Positions 1 to 8,147 of a stretch of DNA of 36,960 nucleotides are shown here, piece after piece. A model generated the notes under the pieces. It searched no databases. It worked only from the letters and a program-made list of their open reading frames with translations, and had not been told where the DNA came from. Every line of letters begins with the position of its first letter. Within the stretch, counting starts at the first letter, position 1. Origin of the DNA: an uncultured Lachnospiraceae bacterium (lineage in GTDB: Bacteria > Bacillota > Clostridia > Lachnospirales > Lachnospiraceae); contig CAJUQB010000008.1 of the NCBI GenBank assembly GCA_910588285.1, positions 44,460 through 81,419 on the forward strand, given 5' to 3'. The position numbers were made by a program, and so were the translations under genes.

Positions 1-53
1 TGTGATGCAGCCTGCCCCCACACTTCCCCCCACACAAGAATGGAGCTCCCACC

Positions 54-1034
54 ATGACTCAAAACCCCCTCTACCAATCCCTGACCACCCTGACCCCTCA
101 TGAGCTGCACCTGAAAAGCTGCTACGAAAAAGGCTCCCTGCCCTCCTTCCCATCAGATGTCCCCTTCCTCCTGACGGAGGAAATGTTCTTCCCCTCCAAT
201 TCCCGCCAAAATATCACGGTATTGAAGCACCAATGCTACAGTCCCATCCAGACTCACAGCCATGACTTCTTTGAGGTCATCTATGTGCTCAAGGGCCAGA
301 GCCAGCATGAGATCGGCATCCGGCATTCCCAGCTGAATACCGGGGATCTCTGCATTCTGCCGCCTGGCTCTGCACATAATATCCATGTGTATGACGACAG
401 CGCCATCCTGGATATCCTGATCCGCAGGTCTGCCTTTGAAAAGGTATTTTCCAGCCTGATGGACAGCGACAATATCCTGACCTCCTTTTTCACCGGCGCG
501 ATCTATGCTGCCGGCGCCAACGATTACATCATTTTTCATACCGGACAGGATCAGGCGCTGCAGTCCCTGATCCTGGACATGTATCAGGAATGCTGTTCCC
601 AGGAGAAATATTACGAGATGCTTCTGGACACCCAGCTGGCCATGCTCTTTGCCCGGCTGCTCCGGAGCTATGAGAGTTCCTGTGAGCTGCCGCCATTTCA
701 GAGCCGCAGTGAATCCCAGATCTTTGGCATGATCCAGTACATGAACCGGAATTACCAGAAGATCTCCCTGAAAGACCTGGCGGAAAAATTCCACTATACG
801 CCCACCTACACCAGCAAACGGATCCATGAGGCCACCGGCCGCACCTTCTCCGCCCTGCTGGCCCAGATCCGCATGGAGCACGCCGCACGGCTTTTAAAAA
901 GCACTACCCTCACGGTAGGGGAAATCGGCCTGCAGACCGGCTACACCACACCGGAGCATTTTATCCGTACCTTTAAGAAGCATTTTCACATCACTCCTAA
1001 TGAATATCGAAAATCTTTTTCAATTTCCTATTGA
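54..1034 (+). CDS. AraC family transcriptional regulator with N-terminal cupin domain
   Basis: 326-residue one-component regulator. Residues about 55-125 form a cupin-like sensor domain (HSHDFFEVIYVLKG followed by a GDLCILPPGSAH strand pair), as in AraC proteins that sense sugars or other small ligands. Residues about 225-322 carry the double helix-turn-helix: KISLKDLAEKFHYTPTYTSK is the first HTH, and TVGEIGLQTGYTTPEHFIRT plus FKKHFHITPNEYR is the second, characteristic AraC/XylS C-terminus. A GGAG sequence lies about 8 bases before the ATG. The gene is alone on its strand. It is followed directly by the promoter of the GntR/ABC operon, whose -35 box overlaps its stop codon region. Its target is not evident from the window and may lie upstream of it. 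Family call is secure, ligand unknown. Confidence 0.9.
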   Translation: MTQNPLYQSLTTLTPHELHLKSCYEKGSLPSFPSDVPFLLTEEMFFPSNSRQNITVLKHQCYSPIQTHSHDFFEVIYVLKGQSQHEIGIRHSQLNTGDLCILPPGSAHNIHVYDDSAILDILIRRSAFEKVFSSLMDSDNILTSFFTGAIYAAGANDYIIFHTGQDQALQSLILDMYQECCSQEKYYEMLLDTQLAMLFARLLRSYESSCELPPFQSRSESQIFGMIQYMNRNYQKISLKDLAEKFHYTPTYTSKRIHEATGRTFSALLAQIRMEHAARLLKSTTLTVGEIGLQTGYTTPEHFIRTFKKHFHITPNEYRKSFSISY

Positions 1035-1059
1035 CAATTACTAAGAAATGTCTTATTGT
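1031..1059 (+). promoter_or_regulatory. Promoter of the GntR/ABC transporter operon
   Basis: Consensus -35 TTGACA (1031-1036), a 17-bp spacer and -10 TATTGT (1054-1059). The -10 box lies inside the left arm of the palindrome at 1049-1084, so a protein bound there would block RNA polymerase. The -35 box overlaps the end of the upstream araC-type gene. Confidence 0.65.
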
Positions 1060-1084
1060 ATTATTACGATAATACAATAAGACA
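1049..1084. promoter_or_regulatory. Perfect palindrome, probable operator of the GntR/YtrA regulator
   Basis: Left arm TGTCTTATTGTATTAT (1049-1064), 4-base centre TACG, right arm ATAATACAATAAGACA (1069-1084): 16 of 16 positions pair. It overlaps the -10 box and the likely start point of the promoter that drives the gntR-type gene. YtrA-type GntR repressors usually autoregulate their own ABC operon through such dyads. It lacks a T-run, so a terminator for the upstream gene is less likely. Confidence 0.6.
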
Positions 1085-1090
1085 GGGAAG

Positions 1091-1202
1091 CCCATTCGGA
1101 TGCATGGGTATATGGAATCCACTTCGGGCGAACCTGGATGCCCATTCGGATGCACAGGCATATGGAATCCACTTCGGGCGGACCTGGATGCCCATTCGGA
1201 TG
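1091..1202. repeat. 50-bp tandem repeat in the leader of the GntR/ABC operon
   Basis: Two full 50-bp units (1091-1140, 1141-1190) and a 12-bp start of a third (1191-1202). Each begins CCCATTCGGATGCA and contains TATGGAATCCACTTCGGGCG. The two full units differ at only a few positions. The array lies between the promoter/operator and the ribosome-binding site, so it would be transcribed as part of the 5' leader. Confidence 0.85.
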
Positions 1203-1228
1203 TGCAATAATAGAAAAGAGGTGATTAG

Positions 1229-1600
1229 ATGCCATGGAACCTGAATTCTGACAGACCCATTTTTTTACAGATCATCGAGAAGATCCAGCTGGATATCGTA
1301 TCCGGGGTGTATCAGTCGGGAGATAAGCTTCCCTCTGTGCGTGAGCTGGCGCAGGAAGCCTCTGTCAATCCCAATACCATGCAGAAGGCCCTGTCGGAGC
1401 TGGAGCGTACCGGACTGGTATATTCCCAGCGGACCAGCGGACGGTTTATTACGGAGGATAACGCTATGATTCAACAATTAAAGGCTGACCTGGCAGAGGA
1501 GATTATCCGGGAATTTCTTGACCACATGAAGAAGCTTGGTTTCCGGCGGGAGGAAACCATACGGTTAATGAATCAGATCAACGAGGAGGAGGCATCATGA
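1229..1600 (+). CDS. GntR family transcriptional regulator, YtrA subfamily
   Basis: 123-residue repressor. Residues about 8-75 form the GntR winged helix (IFLQIIEKIQLDIVSGVYQ, then GDKLPSVRELAQEASVNPNT and a wing ending GRFIT). The short C-terminal helical tail of about 45 residues, without a large ligand domain, is typical of the YtrA subfamily. The ribosome site GAGGTG precedes ATG 1229. The stop overlaps the start of the ATPase gene by 4 bases (ATGA), so the two are translationally coupled. YtrA members are usually autorepressors of a linked ABC exporter operon induced by envelope stress. The inducing signal here is unknown. Confidence 0.9.
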   Translation: MPWNLNSDRPIFLQIIEKIQLDIVSGVYQSGDKLPSVRELAQEASVNPNTMQKALSELERTGLVYSQRTSGRFITEDNAMIQQLKADLAEEIIREFLDHMKKLGFRREETIRLMNQINEEEAS

Positions 1601-2292
1601 CATTACTGGAATGCAAACAGCTGAGCAAGCGATACGGCAGCCGGCCGGTCCTGAACAACATCAGCTTTCATATTGACGGAGGACATATCATCGGCCTTCT
1701 CGGCCCCAACGGAAGCGGCAAGACCACATTGATCAAGCTGATCTGCGGGCTTCTGACACCTACCTCCGGCGAGATCTATGTCAACGAGCGTCCCATTGGC
1801 ATTGAGAGCAGGAAGGCCATCTCCTACCTGCCGGACCACACCTATCTCAATGACTGGATGCGGGTGCGGGACATCATTGACTACTTTGAGGATTTTTATG
1901 AGGACTTTGATTCCCTCCGGGCTTACGATATGCTGGCAAAGCTCCAGATCAATCCCGGAGATAAGCTGAAAACCATGTCCAAGGGCACCAAGGAGAAGGT
2001 GCAGCTGATTCTGGTGATGAGCCGCCGGGCGGACCTGTACCTCCTGGATGAGCCCATTGCCGGCGTGGACCCTGCTGCCAGGGATTATATTCTGGAGACC
2101 ATCCTCTCCAACTATGAGGAGCATGCCTCCATTTTGATCTCCACCCACCTGATCTCCGATGTGGAGAATATCCTGGATGAGGTGATCTTTCTGCAAAATG
2201 GCACCATCCGCCTGCAGTCCTCGGTGGATGAGCTCCGCCAGACGGAAGGAAAATCCGTCGACGCACTATTTCGGGAGGTATTCAGATGTTAG
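1597..2292 (+). CDS. ABC transporter ATP-binding protein (ABC-2/YtrB type)
   Basis: 231-residue ATPase partner of the following permease. Walker A is GPNGSGKTT (near residue 37). The signature region is the divergent TMSKGTKEK, as seen in ATPases of GntR-linked ABC-2 systems. Walker B is LYLLDEPIAGVD and the H-loop is STHLI. The D-loop and coupling residues look intact. It overlaps the regulator by 4 bases and the permease by 7, so all three genes form one unit. ABC-2 systems of this kind export drugs, peptides or lipids, and the substrate cannot be read from sequence. Confidence 0.92.
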   Translation: MTLLECKQLSKRYGSRPVLNNISFHIDGGHIIGLLGPNGSGKTTLIKLICGLLTPTSGEIYVNERPIGIESRKAISYLPDHTYLNDWMRVRDIIDYFEDFYEDFDSLRAYDMLAKLQINPGDKLKTMSKGTKEKVQLILVMSRRADLYLLDEPIAGVDPAARDYILETILSNYEEHASILISTHLISDVENILDEVIFLQNGTIRLQSSVDELRQTEGKSVDALFREVFRC

Positions 2293-3176
2293 GAAAATTA
2301 TTAAAACACGATTTTAAATCTACCGCCAGGGTTTTACTGCCTCTGCAGCTGGCGCTTGTGGCCATCACCATCCTTGGCATGGTCATCCTGGGCCTGACTC
2401 CCTTTGGACATCCCGGCACTCTGCTGCTGATCACCGGTACGATGGTAACCTACCTCATCATGGTCATCACACTGTGCATCATCACCCAGATTTACCTGAT
2501 TGTATCCTTTTACCGCAGCCTGTTCACCCATCAGGGCTATCTGACCTTTACCCTGCCCGCCACGCCCTGGCAGCTGCTCCATTCCAAAGGCATAACAGGC
2601 TTTTGCTGGGGGCTTGCGAATATCCTGCTGACCTACCTGTCGATCCTGCTGCTGTTCGCCTCCTCGGTTGGATTTTCCGATTTCGGCACAGCCGTCAGGA
2701 GCCTGTTTACTGACAGCCTCACCAATACCAGCGTTACAGTCAATGGCGTAACCTCCCAGGTTTCTCTCTCACTGCTGGATCTCCTGGGGCTCTCACCCTT
2801 TAGCGCCCTCTTTTTTCTGGCAGCTTTGACACTGGTCGGATGCTTCTACAGCATTGCTACCGGCTATGCCAGCGCTGCCATTGGACAGCTGTTTGCCAAG
2901 CATAAGGTAGCTGCCACTGTAATCACCTATCTGATTATTTACTTTGTCATGCAGTTTTTCTACGGGATCGTATCGGTACTGACCGCCATACGTCCCCTGA
3001 TAGCGATTGCAAATGCTGCACCCGAGACACTGAATTCCCTGGAATTTACAATCAACACCATGTCCCGGGTCTATCATCCCCTGTTCCTGGTGCTTCTGAT
3101 CTCCCAGCTGGTGGTTGGGGTTATTCTGTATCTGGTGTCAGGCTTCATTATGAACAAGAAAATTAATCTTGATTAA
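2286..3176 (+). CDS. ABC-2 type permease
   Basis: 296-residue polytopic membrane protein. Hydrophobic segments are visible near residues 15-40, 50-75, 105-128, 172-200, 212-235 and 265-290, giving about six membrane spans with a central extracellular-type insert (about 130-160). It begins with a cytoplasmic MLGKLLKHDFKSTAR segment, which is common in ABC-2 permeases of GntR-linked operons. It is the last gene of the regulator-ATPase-permease unit and is followed by a hairpin before the convergent peptidase gene. Substrate unknown. Confidence 0.85.
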   Translation: MLGKLLKHDFKSTARVLLPLQLALVAITILGMVILGLTPFGHPGTLLLITGTMVTYLIMVITLCIITQIYLIVSFYRSLFTHQGYLTFTLPATPWQLLHSKGITGFCWGLANILLTYLSILLLFASSVGFSDFGTAVRSLFTDSLTNTSVTVNGVTSQVSLSLLDLLGLSPFSALFFLAALTLVGCFYSIATGYASAAIGQLFAKHKVAATVITYLIIYFVMQFFYGIVSVLTAIRPLIAIANAAPETLNSLEFTINTMSRVYHPLFLVLLISQLVVGVILYLVSGFIMNKKINLD

Positions 3177-3252
3177 ATAACAAGTTATTCCCCTGGATCA
3201 CCGCAGGCGGAAAGCAAGGGTCCGCCGCCTGGATCATTGCCGGCAAGACGCA

Positions 3253-3287
3253 ATCTGGCAGGAAGCAATGTGTGCTTCCTGCCAGAT
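3253..3287. terminator. Strong hairpin between convergent genes
   Basis: ATCTGGCAGGAAGCA (3253-3267) pairs perfectly with TGCTTCCTGCCAGAT (3273-3287) around a 5-base loop. It lies between the ABC permease (+) and the M28 peptidase (-). No long T-run follows on either strand, so it is a possible bidirectional terminator rather than a textbook one. The other bases between 3177 and 3352 hold only a weaker GGCGGA/TCCGCC dyad (3207-3226). Confidence 0.5.
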
Positions 3288-3353
3288 ATCCTCGTTTCTG
3301 TACTCTCTTGGGCTGATACCGGTCCGTTTTCTGAATAATCCAAGCTGCCACTG

Positions 3354-4631
3354 TCAGCTCTTCTTCTCCTCCTTTTTCTTCTCCTCGGTATCCCGGTGGA
3401 AATATTTGTCCAGATCCTCCTTCCGCTCCTTTGGCATTCCCTTTTTCACCGGGAGAACCGCAGCGTTGGCCACGTCGCCGATCAGCCGGATGGCAAAGTC
3501 CACATTTTTCTCCATGGCCGTCTCGCTCAAGGTATCCATCAGGTCCCTTCCTGTATGGATCTCCGCCGAAGCGGTTTCCCGGCTTAAGCCCAGCGCCGGT
3601 ATCTCATGGTCACAAAAGGGCGCGGAATCGCTGGAATGCACCAGAGCCTTCAGCTCTGCGGAATAACCGGCCAGCTTACAATACTGCTCCGCGAAGGTCT
3701 CAAGTTCCTTCTCTCCTGTCACAAAAATCATGTTTGATCCCAGAATAGTCCCGCACATATCAAAATTAAAACAAAACTTAATTTCCTCCAAGAGCTTCTC
3801 GTTCTGCTGGACATATGCTTTCGATCCCAGCAAGCCCAGCTCCTCGCTTCCGCACCATACAAAACGCAGCGTCCTTCTGGGCGGATGGGCAATAAAATAG
3901 CGGTAGATGGCCAGCAGTGCGGTGGTCCCGGTGGCATTGTCCCAGGATCCCGTCCCTACCGGAACAGAATCGTAATGGGCAGTCAGAACAATCGACTGCT
4001 CCTTAAGATCCGACCCTTCGATGACTGCCAGCACATTCTGACTCTTTGCCTCATAATTCTCCTGCTCCAGGGTAAGCCATATGTCCTTCACCTCATCCCG
4101 CACAAGGGCCGCAGCATCTGCCGCCGTGATCACAAAGCCCGGAATCACACCGTTTCGCGTGAAATGCTCCCGCAGCCTTATGGGATACAGAGCCGCCTCC
4201 TCTTTGGAAAAATAATATTTCCCCTTCAGGACAAGAAATGCCGCAGCGTGATGCTCCACAAGACGCTTATAAACCTTTTCATCCCCCAGCTTATTGAGCA
4301 GCACTGCCGTGTCGCTTAAGTCCCCTGCCCCGGCAAAATCAATCTCGGATCCATTCCCCAGGAATAACAGCCTGCATTCCCGGTCAATATTTCCGGATCC
4401 AAGGTATGGCACACAGGAAAGCTCCTTCTCCCCTGCCTTCACCAAACACCGGTGCGCCCGCGCAAAGGGAAAGGAAAATGTCATCCGCTCTCCCTGCACC
4501 TTGGGCTTCCCGGCCTCTTCTCCGGCCAGGGCAATCTCACGCTCAATCAGCTCTGCCGCCCGCTCCTCCTCCGGGCTCCCGGCCACGCGGACAAAGCTTA
4601 ATTCCTTCACAAAATCCAATAATTTCTCCAT
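3354..4631 (-). CDS. M28 family zinc metallopeptidase (aminopeptidase-like)
   Basis: 425 residues from the chosen start. The metal ligands of the M28 fold are visible: H219 (TAHYDS), D231 (GSWDNATG), the E263/E264 pair (WCGSEELG), D291 (FNFDMCG) and H359 (SAEIHTG). Residues about 100-190 resemble an inserted PA-like domain. There is no signal peptide, so a cytoplasmic peptidase is expected. The start at 4631 (MEKLLDF) is preferred because AGGGG lies 7 bases upstream. A longer frame begins at 4652 with a weaker site. It sits 61 bases after the HEPN gene and may be the last gene of the lipid-kinase/MNT/HEPN unit. The tail is strongly charged (Lys/Glu). Substrate unknown. Confidence 0.88.
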   Translation of the reverse strand: MEKLLDFVKELSFVRVAGSPEEERAAELIEREIALAGEEAGKPKVQGERMTFSFPFARAHRCLVKAGEKELSCVPYLGSGNIDRECRLLFLGNGSEIDFAGAGDLSDTAVLLNKLGDEKVYKRLVEHHAAAFLVLKGKYYFSKEEAALYPIRLREHFTRNGVIPGFVITAADAAALVRDEVKDIWLTLEQENYEAKSQNVLAVIEGSDLKEQSIVLTAHYDSVPVGTGSWDNATGTTALLAIYRYFIAHPPRRTLRFVWCGSEELGLLGSKAYVQQNEKLLEEIKFCFNFDMCGTILGSNMIFVTGEKELETFAEQYCKLAGYSAELKALVHSSDSAPFCDHEIPALGLSRETASAEIHTGRDLMDTLSETAMEKNVDFAIRLIGDVANAAVLPVKKGMPKERKEDLDKYFHRDTEEKKKEEKKS

Positions 4632-4692
4632 GATAGTTCCCCTTTTCTTCATATATTCCTGACAGGTACAGCAAGCAGGGACAAGGTGTCAA

Positions 4693-5232
4693 TTACACCG
4701 GATTCGCTGTATCGGCTGTATCTGCCAGCTTTTTCTTAAAAATATTGTAATAGCAGTTCCACTCAAAATCGTCCCGTATTTCCAGATCCCGGGGGAGCAA
4801 TTTTCTCAAGCTTGCCTTTTGTTCATCTGTTAAATCAGGATTTAATAAATTTCCCATATGATTTCTTTCCAGAAAAAGCTTCACCTCCCGAAGCCCGGTT
4901 TCAATGCGCTCTGCCTCCAGACAAATATCAAAATTATATCTGGTATCTGTTTCCCAGGCCTCCAGCTCAAATTGATTTTTTTCAATCCAGTCTGTAATTA
5001 TTACAACAGACCCATGATTCCTGGACATCGCAATCAGCTTACGGATGCTGTGGGTCGGAGGGACAGTTACTCCTTTACACTCCAAAAATGCCTTTAATGT
5101 TTTCTCAACGCATTGCTGCAGATTGTATGCAACATCATTCAGGTACATCTCATCGCTTTTATAGAACCGCATTAATTTTGCCGCCACATCATAGCAATGA
5201 TAGGCCGATTTGAAATATCTGATATCACACAT
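4693..5232 (-). CDS. HEPN domain protein, partner of an MNT nucleotidyltransferase
   Basis: 179 residues. The helical segment YNLQQCVEKTLKAFLECKG and PPTHSIRKLI match the HEPN pattern (QQ..EKALKA and a TH..L..L turn), and WETDTRYN fits the usual (A/T)RY segment. Start 5232 is chosen because AGGAGG lies just upstream. It overlaps the stop of the MNT gene by 8 bases. MNT-HEPN pairs often act as toxin-antitoxin modules in which HEPN is an RNase and MNT modifies it. The usual R(x4-6)H catalytic motif is not evident here, so the nuclease role is doubtful. The residues beyond about 120 are an extra region that I do not recognise. Confidence 0.7.
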   Translation of the reverse strand: MCDIRYFKSAYHCYDVAAKLMRFYKSDEMYLNDVAYNLQQCVEKTLKAFLECKGVTVPPTHSIRKLIAMSRNHGSVVIITDWIEKNQFELEAWETDTRYNFDICLEAERIETGLREVKLFLERNHMGNLLNPDLTDEQKASLRKLLPRDLEIRDDFEWNCYYNIFKKKLADTADTANPV

Positions 5233-5602
5233 GCTCACCCCTCCTGTATACAACAACCCCTGTTCGGGCGATTTCCTTCTTCAGCCGCTCTCCCAATCGA
5301 AAACTGAAAACCAGATCCATCTCACTTTTTATCTGATCCAGTGACCCTTCCATCCGCAGTTCTTCATCATCCCGAATTACCAAAAGATCCAGATCACTTC
5401 CTGAGTGGCAGTCAAACCGGACAGCGCTTCCAAATACAATCACTCCCAGAATATGAGGCTCCTTCTTCACAGACTCCACAAAATATCCCACATCCTTCTG
5501 TTTCAAGGGATGGATATGATTGATATTTTCCACATCCGGGCAGGCCACCACCTCAAAATCCCACAGATTTTCCCCATTATGGCTAATATATTGTTCTATC
5601 AT
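5225..5602 (-). CDS. MNT-type nucleotidyltransferase domain protein
   Basis: 125 residues. The nucleotidyltransferase signature is present: GSAVRFDCHSGSDLDLLV, giving G58-S59 and the catalytic pair D70/D72, with the third acidic residue at D96 (SEMDLVF). This matches minimal nucleotidyltransferases of the pol-beta superfamily, which adenylylate or otherwise modify a partner. The ATG overlaps the lipid-kinase stop by 4 bases (ATGA). The 3' end overlaps the HEPN start by 8 bases, so the three genes are coupled. The N-terminal 45 residues precede the fold and are less typical. Alternatives such as an aminoglycoside-type transferase are possible, but the HEPN neighbour favours an MNT-HEPN pair. 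Confidence 0.8.
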   Translation of the reverse strand: MIEQYISHNGENLWDFEVVACPDVENINHIHPLKQKDVGYFVESVKKEPHILGVIVFGSAVRFDCHSGSDLDLLVIRDDEELRMEGSLDQIKSEMDLVFSFRLGERLKKEIARTGVVVYRRGEHV

Positions 5603-6528
5603 TTCATCACCTGAAGCATTCCCCGCATACAGCGGCAGGTCACATGTGTCTGATCTCCCAGATACTCTCCGTCCCCATGGACTGCCATGGGACGGGCAAT
5701 GGCAAGCTCGTACTGCTCACAGTCCACAATCTCAAAGCCCTTAAGGCCCTCGTGCTTTGCCTGCACCAGCCAAGGCAGCAGAAAGAAGGCCTTAAGGCGC
5801 GGAATCCCATAGACACAGCACACGGACAGCTTCCCGTCCTGGCAGTCAGCCCTGGGCGCCATGGGCACCCCGCCCCCCTCCCAGGGGTGGTTCATCCCGG
5901 CCACAAAGATCATCCGGGATATTTTTTTCTTCTCCCCATTGTCAAAAGAGATGGTCAGCTCTGTGGTGGGCATGGTAAACAGGGACTTCACGGTCAGCAG
6001 TACATAGGTGAGGCTCCCAAGCCCCAGATGATTTAAAACCTTTTTAAGCCCCGAGGTCAGGGCCTGCCTGCACACCTCCGCGTCAATGCCAATGCCGGTG
6101 CTGATGGCAAAACGCCGCTCTCTCCCCTCCCCGTCCGTCACAAGCCCAAGATCCATCCGGTAAGGCTCTGCAGCATTCAAAATTCCCTCCAGGGCTTTTA
6201 GGGGATCCTTGGGTATCTCCAAGCCCCGGCCCAGGTCATTGCCGCTTCCTGTGGCAATATACCCAAACCGCACCCGCTCAAAATCATGCATCCCGTTGAT
6301 CACCTCATTGACCGTACCGTCGCCGCCCACCACCACCAGGCAGGCCCCCTCCGGGCAGGCTGCCCCTCTGGTGCAGAGCTGATCCGCCAGCTCTCTCCCA
6401 TGGCCTGCATATTTGGTGATATGGGCTTCGTAGGCCACCTCCCGCCGGCGCAGCTCCTTCTCCACCTTGATCCAGATCTCCCTGGCCTTCCCGGTTCTTG
6501 AGGTTAAATTCACAATAAAAAAATACAT
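5599..6528 (-). CDS. Diacylglycerol/lipid kinase family protein (DagK/YegS/BmrU-like)
   Basis: 309 residues. The catalytic domain motif GGDGTVNE starts at residue 68 and GSGNDLGR at 94, both diagnostic of the DAGK catalytic fold that phosphorylates diacylglycerol or related lipids with ATP. The C-terminal half is the YegS-type beta-sandwich domain (PRADCQDGKLSV and MAVHGDGEYLG). The start at 6528 (MYFFIVN) has AAAGGAG 9 bases upstream. The longer frame to 6600 would run through a probable promoter. It is the first gene of a unit with MNT and HEPN. A role in recycling diacylglycerol from lipoteichoic acid synthesis is typical of the family but is not shown here. Confidence 0.9.
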   Translation of the reverse strand: MYFFIVNLTSRTGKAREIWIKVEKELRRREVAYEAHITKYAGHGRELADQLCTRGAACPEGACLVVVGGDGTVNEVINGMHDFERVRFGYIATGSGNDLGRGLEIPKDPLKALEGILNAAEPYRMDLGLVTDGEGRERRFAISTGIGIDAEVCRQALTSGLKKVLNHLGLGSLTYVLLTVKSLFTMPTTELTISFDNGEKKKISRMIFVAGMNHPWEGGGVPMAPRADCQDGKLSVCCVYGIPRLKAFFLLPWLVQAKHEGLKGFEIVDCEQYELAIARPMAVHGDGEYLGDQTHVTCRCMRGMLQVMK

Positions 6529-6570
6529 CTGTCCCTGCTCCTTTGCACTGCAGCTGACAGATGTATCTCT

Positions 6571-6600
6571 ATTATCGGTCCCTGATACGACATTGCACAA
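6571..6600 (-). promoter_or_regulatory. Possible promoter of the lipid-kinase unit
   Basis: On the minus strand TTGTGC (6600-6595), an 18-bp spacer and GATAAT (6576-6571). It lies between the glucanotransferase stop and the lipid-kinase start. Each box is an imperfect match, so the call is weak. Confidence 0.35.
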
Positions 6601-6626
6601 TTAACAGTGAATTCTGCAACGCTGTA

Positions 6627-8114
6627 TTAGGCCTGTTTGGGCATACGTCCGTACAGCTGCATTTGATCGCGGATCTTAGCTGCCAGCCTTCCGGTGGCTG
6701 CACCGGGCTTCATGCGCCATTTCCAATTACATCCCAGTGTCGATGGGGTATTCATGCGGGCTTCGCTTCCAAGCCCCAGAAGATCCTGCATGGTCACAAC
6801 AGCCAGATCTCCCACGCTTGCCCAGACACTCTTCATCATTCCCCAATGGTAGCCCTCCTCCTTGTCCAAACGGAGGTATTCCTTGGCAAACCTTACGCTG
6901 TCCCTGGGGGCAGTCTTCATCCACCCCATTATTGTATCATTATCATGGGTTCCTGTATAGACCACACAGTGATTTTTGTAATTATGAGGAAGATAATCTC
7001 CATCCTCCCGGCTGTCAAAGGCAAACTGGATCAGCTTCATACCCGGGAAGCCGGAATCCTCCCGAAGCTGATGCACGGAATCCGTCAAATATCCCAGATC
7101 CTCCGCAATAATGTCCACGTCACCCAGCGCCTCCTGAATCCTTTGGAACAGCTCAATGCCCGGCCCCTTCATCCATTTTCCGTTGCGGGCCGTCTCATCC
7201 CCGTAGGGAATGGCATAGTAGGAATCAAAGCCCCGGAAATGGTCAATGCGCACCTTGTCAAACATCTGGGCCGTCCGCTCCACCCGCTTGATCCACCAGC
7301 GGTATCCGTCCTTTTTCATCACGTCCCAGCGAAACAGCGGGTTCCCCCACAGCTGGCCGTCCTCCGAGAAGGCATCCGGCGGGCAGCCCGCCACGTCGAT
7401 GGGAATCAGCTCCTGATCCAGATAAAACTGGGAGGGATTCGCCCACACGTCAGCGCTGTCCCCTGCCACGTAAATGGGGGTATCCCCGATAATCCGGATT
7501 CCTTTGGCATTGGCATACTCCTTCAGCGCAAACCACTGGCCATAGAATAAGTACTGCAGCATCTCATAAAATGCAATCTCCTCCGCCAGCTCCTTTTTGG
7601 CAGCCTCCATGGCAGGCTGCTCCCGCATCTTCAGCTTCTTGTCCCACTTGCTCCACTCTATGCCCCCGTTCTGATCCTTCAGAGCCATAAACAGGGCATA
7701 ATCCGGCAGCCAGTCTGACTGTTTCTCCAAAAATGCCTCATAATCCCCCGGAATCCGCTTCTGAAACCGCTGAAAGGCTTTCCGAAGCAGCGGATACCGG
7801 TTCTCATAGAGGACCCCGTAATCCACCTCCGCGGCCTTCTTCCCCCAGGTAAAGCTGTCGCACTCCTCACGGGTGAGCAACTTATCCCGAATGAGGTATT
7901 CCAGATCAATAAAATACGGGTTCCCCGCAAAGGCAGAAAAGGATTGATAGGGGGAATCCCCATAGCTGGTGGGGCAGACTGGCAGCACCTGCCAATAGCT
8001 CTGCCCTGCCTTCACCAAAAAATCCACGAACCTTCTGGCCTCTTTTCCCAAGGTTCCGATCCCGTAGGGCGAGGGAAGGGAAGAAATGTGCATCAAAATA
8101 CCACTGTTACGCAT
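6627..8114 (-). CDS. malQ: 4-alpha-glucanotransferase (amylomaltase, GH77)
   Basis: 495 residues, the usual bacterial MalQ length. It transfers alpha-1,4-glucan segments between maltodextrins and releases glucose in the cytoplasm. The catalytic residues are in place: nucleophile D291 in KVRIDHFRG, acid/base E338 in IIAEDLG, and D391 in GTHDNDT. Family motifs near the start (SSLPSPYGIGTLG, YWQVLPVCPTS, GDSPYQS) are intact. AGGAGG lies 7 bases before ATG 8114. It follows the LacI gene by 33 bases and is the last gene of the binding protein-permease-regulator operon, which supports a maltodextrin substrate for that transporter. Confidence 0.95.
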   Translation of the reverse strand: MRNSGILMHISSLPSPYGIGTLGKEARRFVDFLVKAGQSYWQVLPVCPTSYGDSPYQSFSAFAGNPYFIDLEYLIRDKLLTREECDSFTWGKKAAEVDYGVLYENRYPLLRKAFQRFQKRIPGDYEAFLEKQSDWLPDYALFMALKDQNGGIEWSKWDKKLKMREQPAMEAAKKELAEEIAFYEMLQYLFYGQWFALKEYANAKGIRIIGDTPIYVAGDSADVWANPSQFYLDQELIPIDVAGCPPDAFSEDGQLWGNPLFRWDVMKKDGYRWWIKRVERTAQMFDKVRIDHFRGFDSYYAIPYGDETARNGKWMKGPGIELFQRIQEALGDVDIIAEDLGYLTDSVHQLREDSGFPGMKLIQFAFDSREDGDYLPHNYKNHCVVYTGTHDNDTIMGWMKTAPRDSVRFAKEYLRLDKEEGYHWGMMKSVWASVGDLAVVTMQDLLGLGSEARMNTPSTLGCNWKWRMKPGAATGRLAAKIRDQMQLYGRMPKQA

Positions 8115-8147
8115 ATAGCAGCCTCCTGTATTATATTAATTTTACAT

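Noticed and set aside
153..881. 242-codon antisense frame inside the AraC-type gene
   Set aside because: It is opposite a gene with clear domains, has no family motif and no ribosome site. It is a shadow of codon bias.
1053..1244. Overlapping short ORFs across the 50-bp repeats
   Set aside because: They arise from the repeat and palindrome, have no ribosome site, and the region is better explained as promoter and leader.
6561..7550. 329-codon plus-strand frame opposite malQ
   Set aside because: The minus strand encodes an intact GH77 enzyme with catalytic residues. The opposite frame has no recognisable domain.
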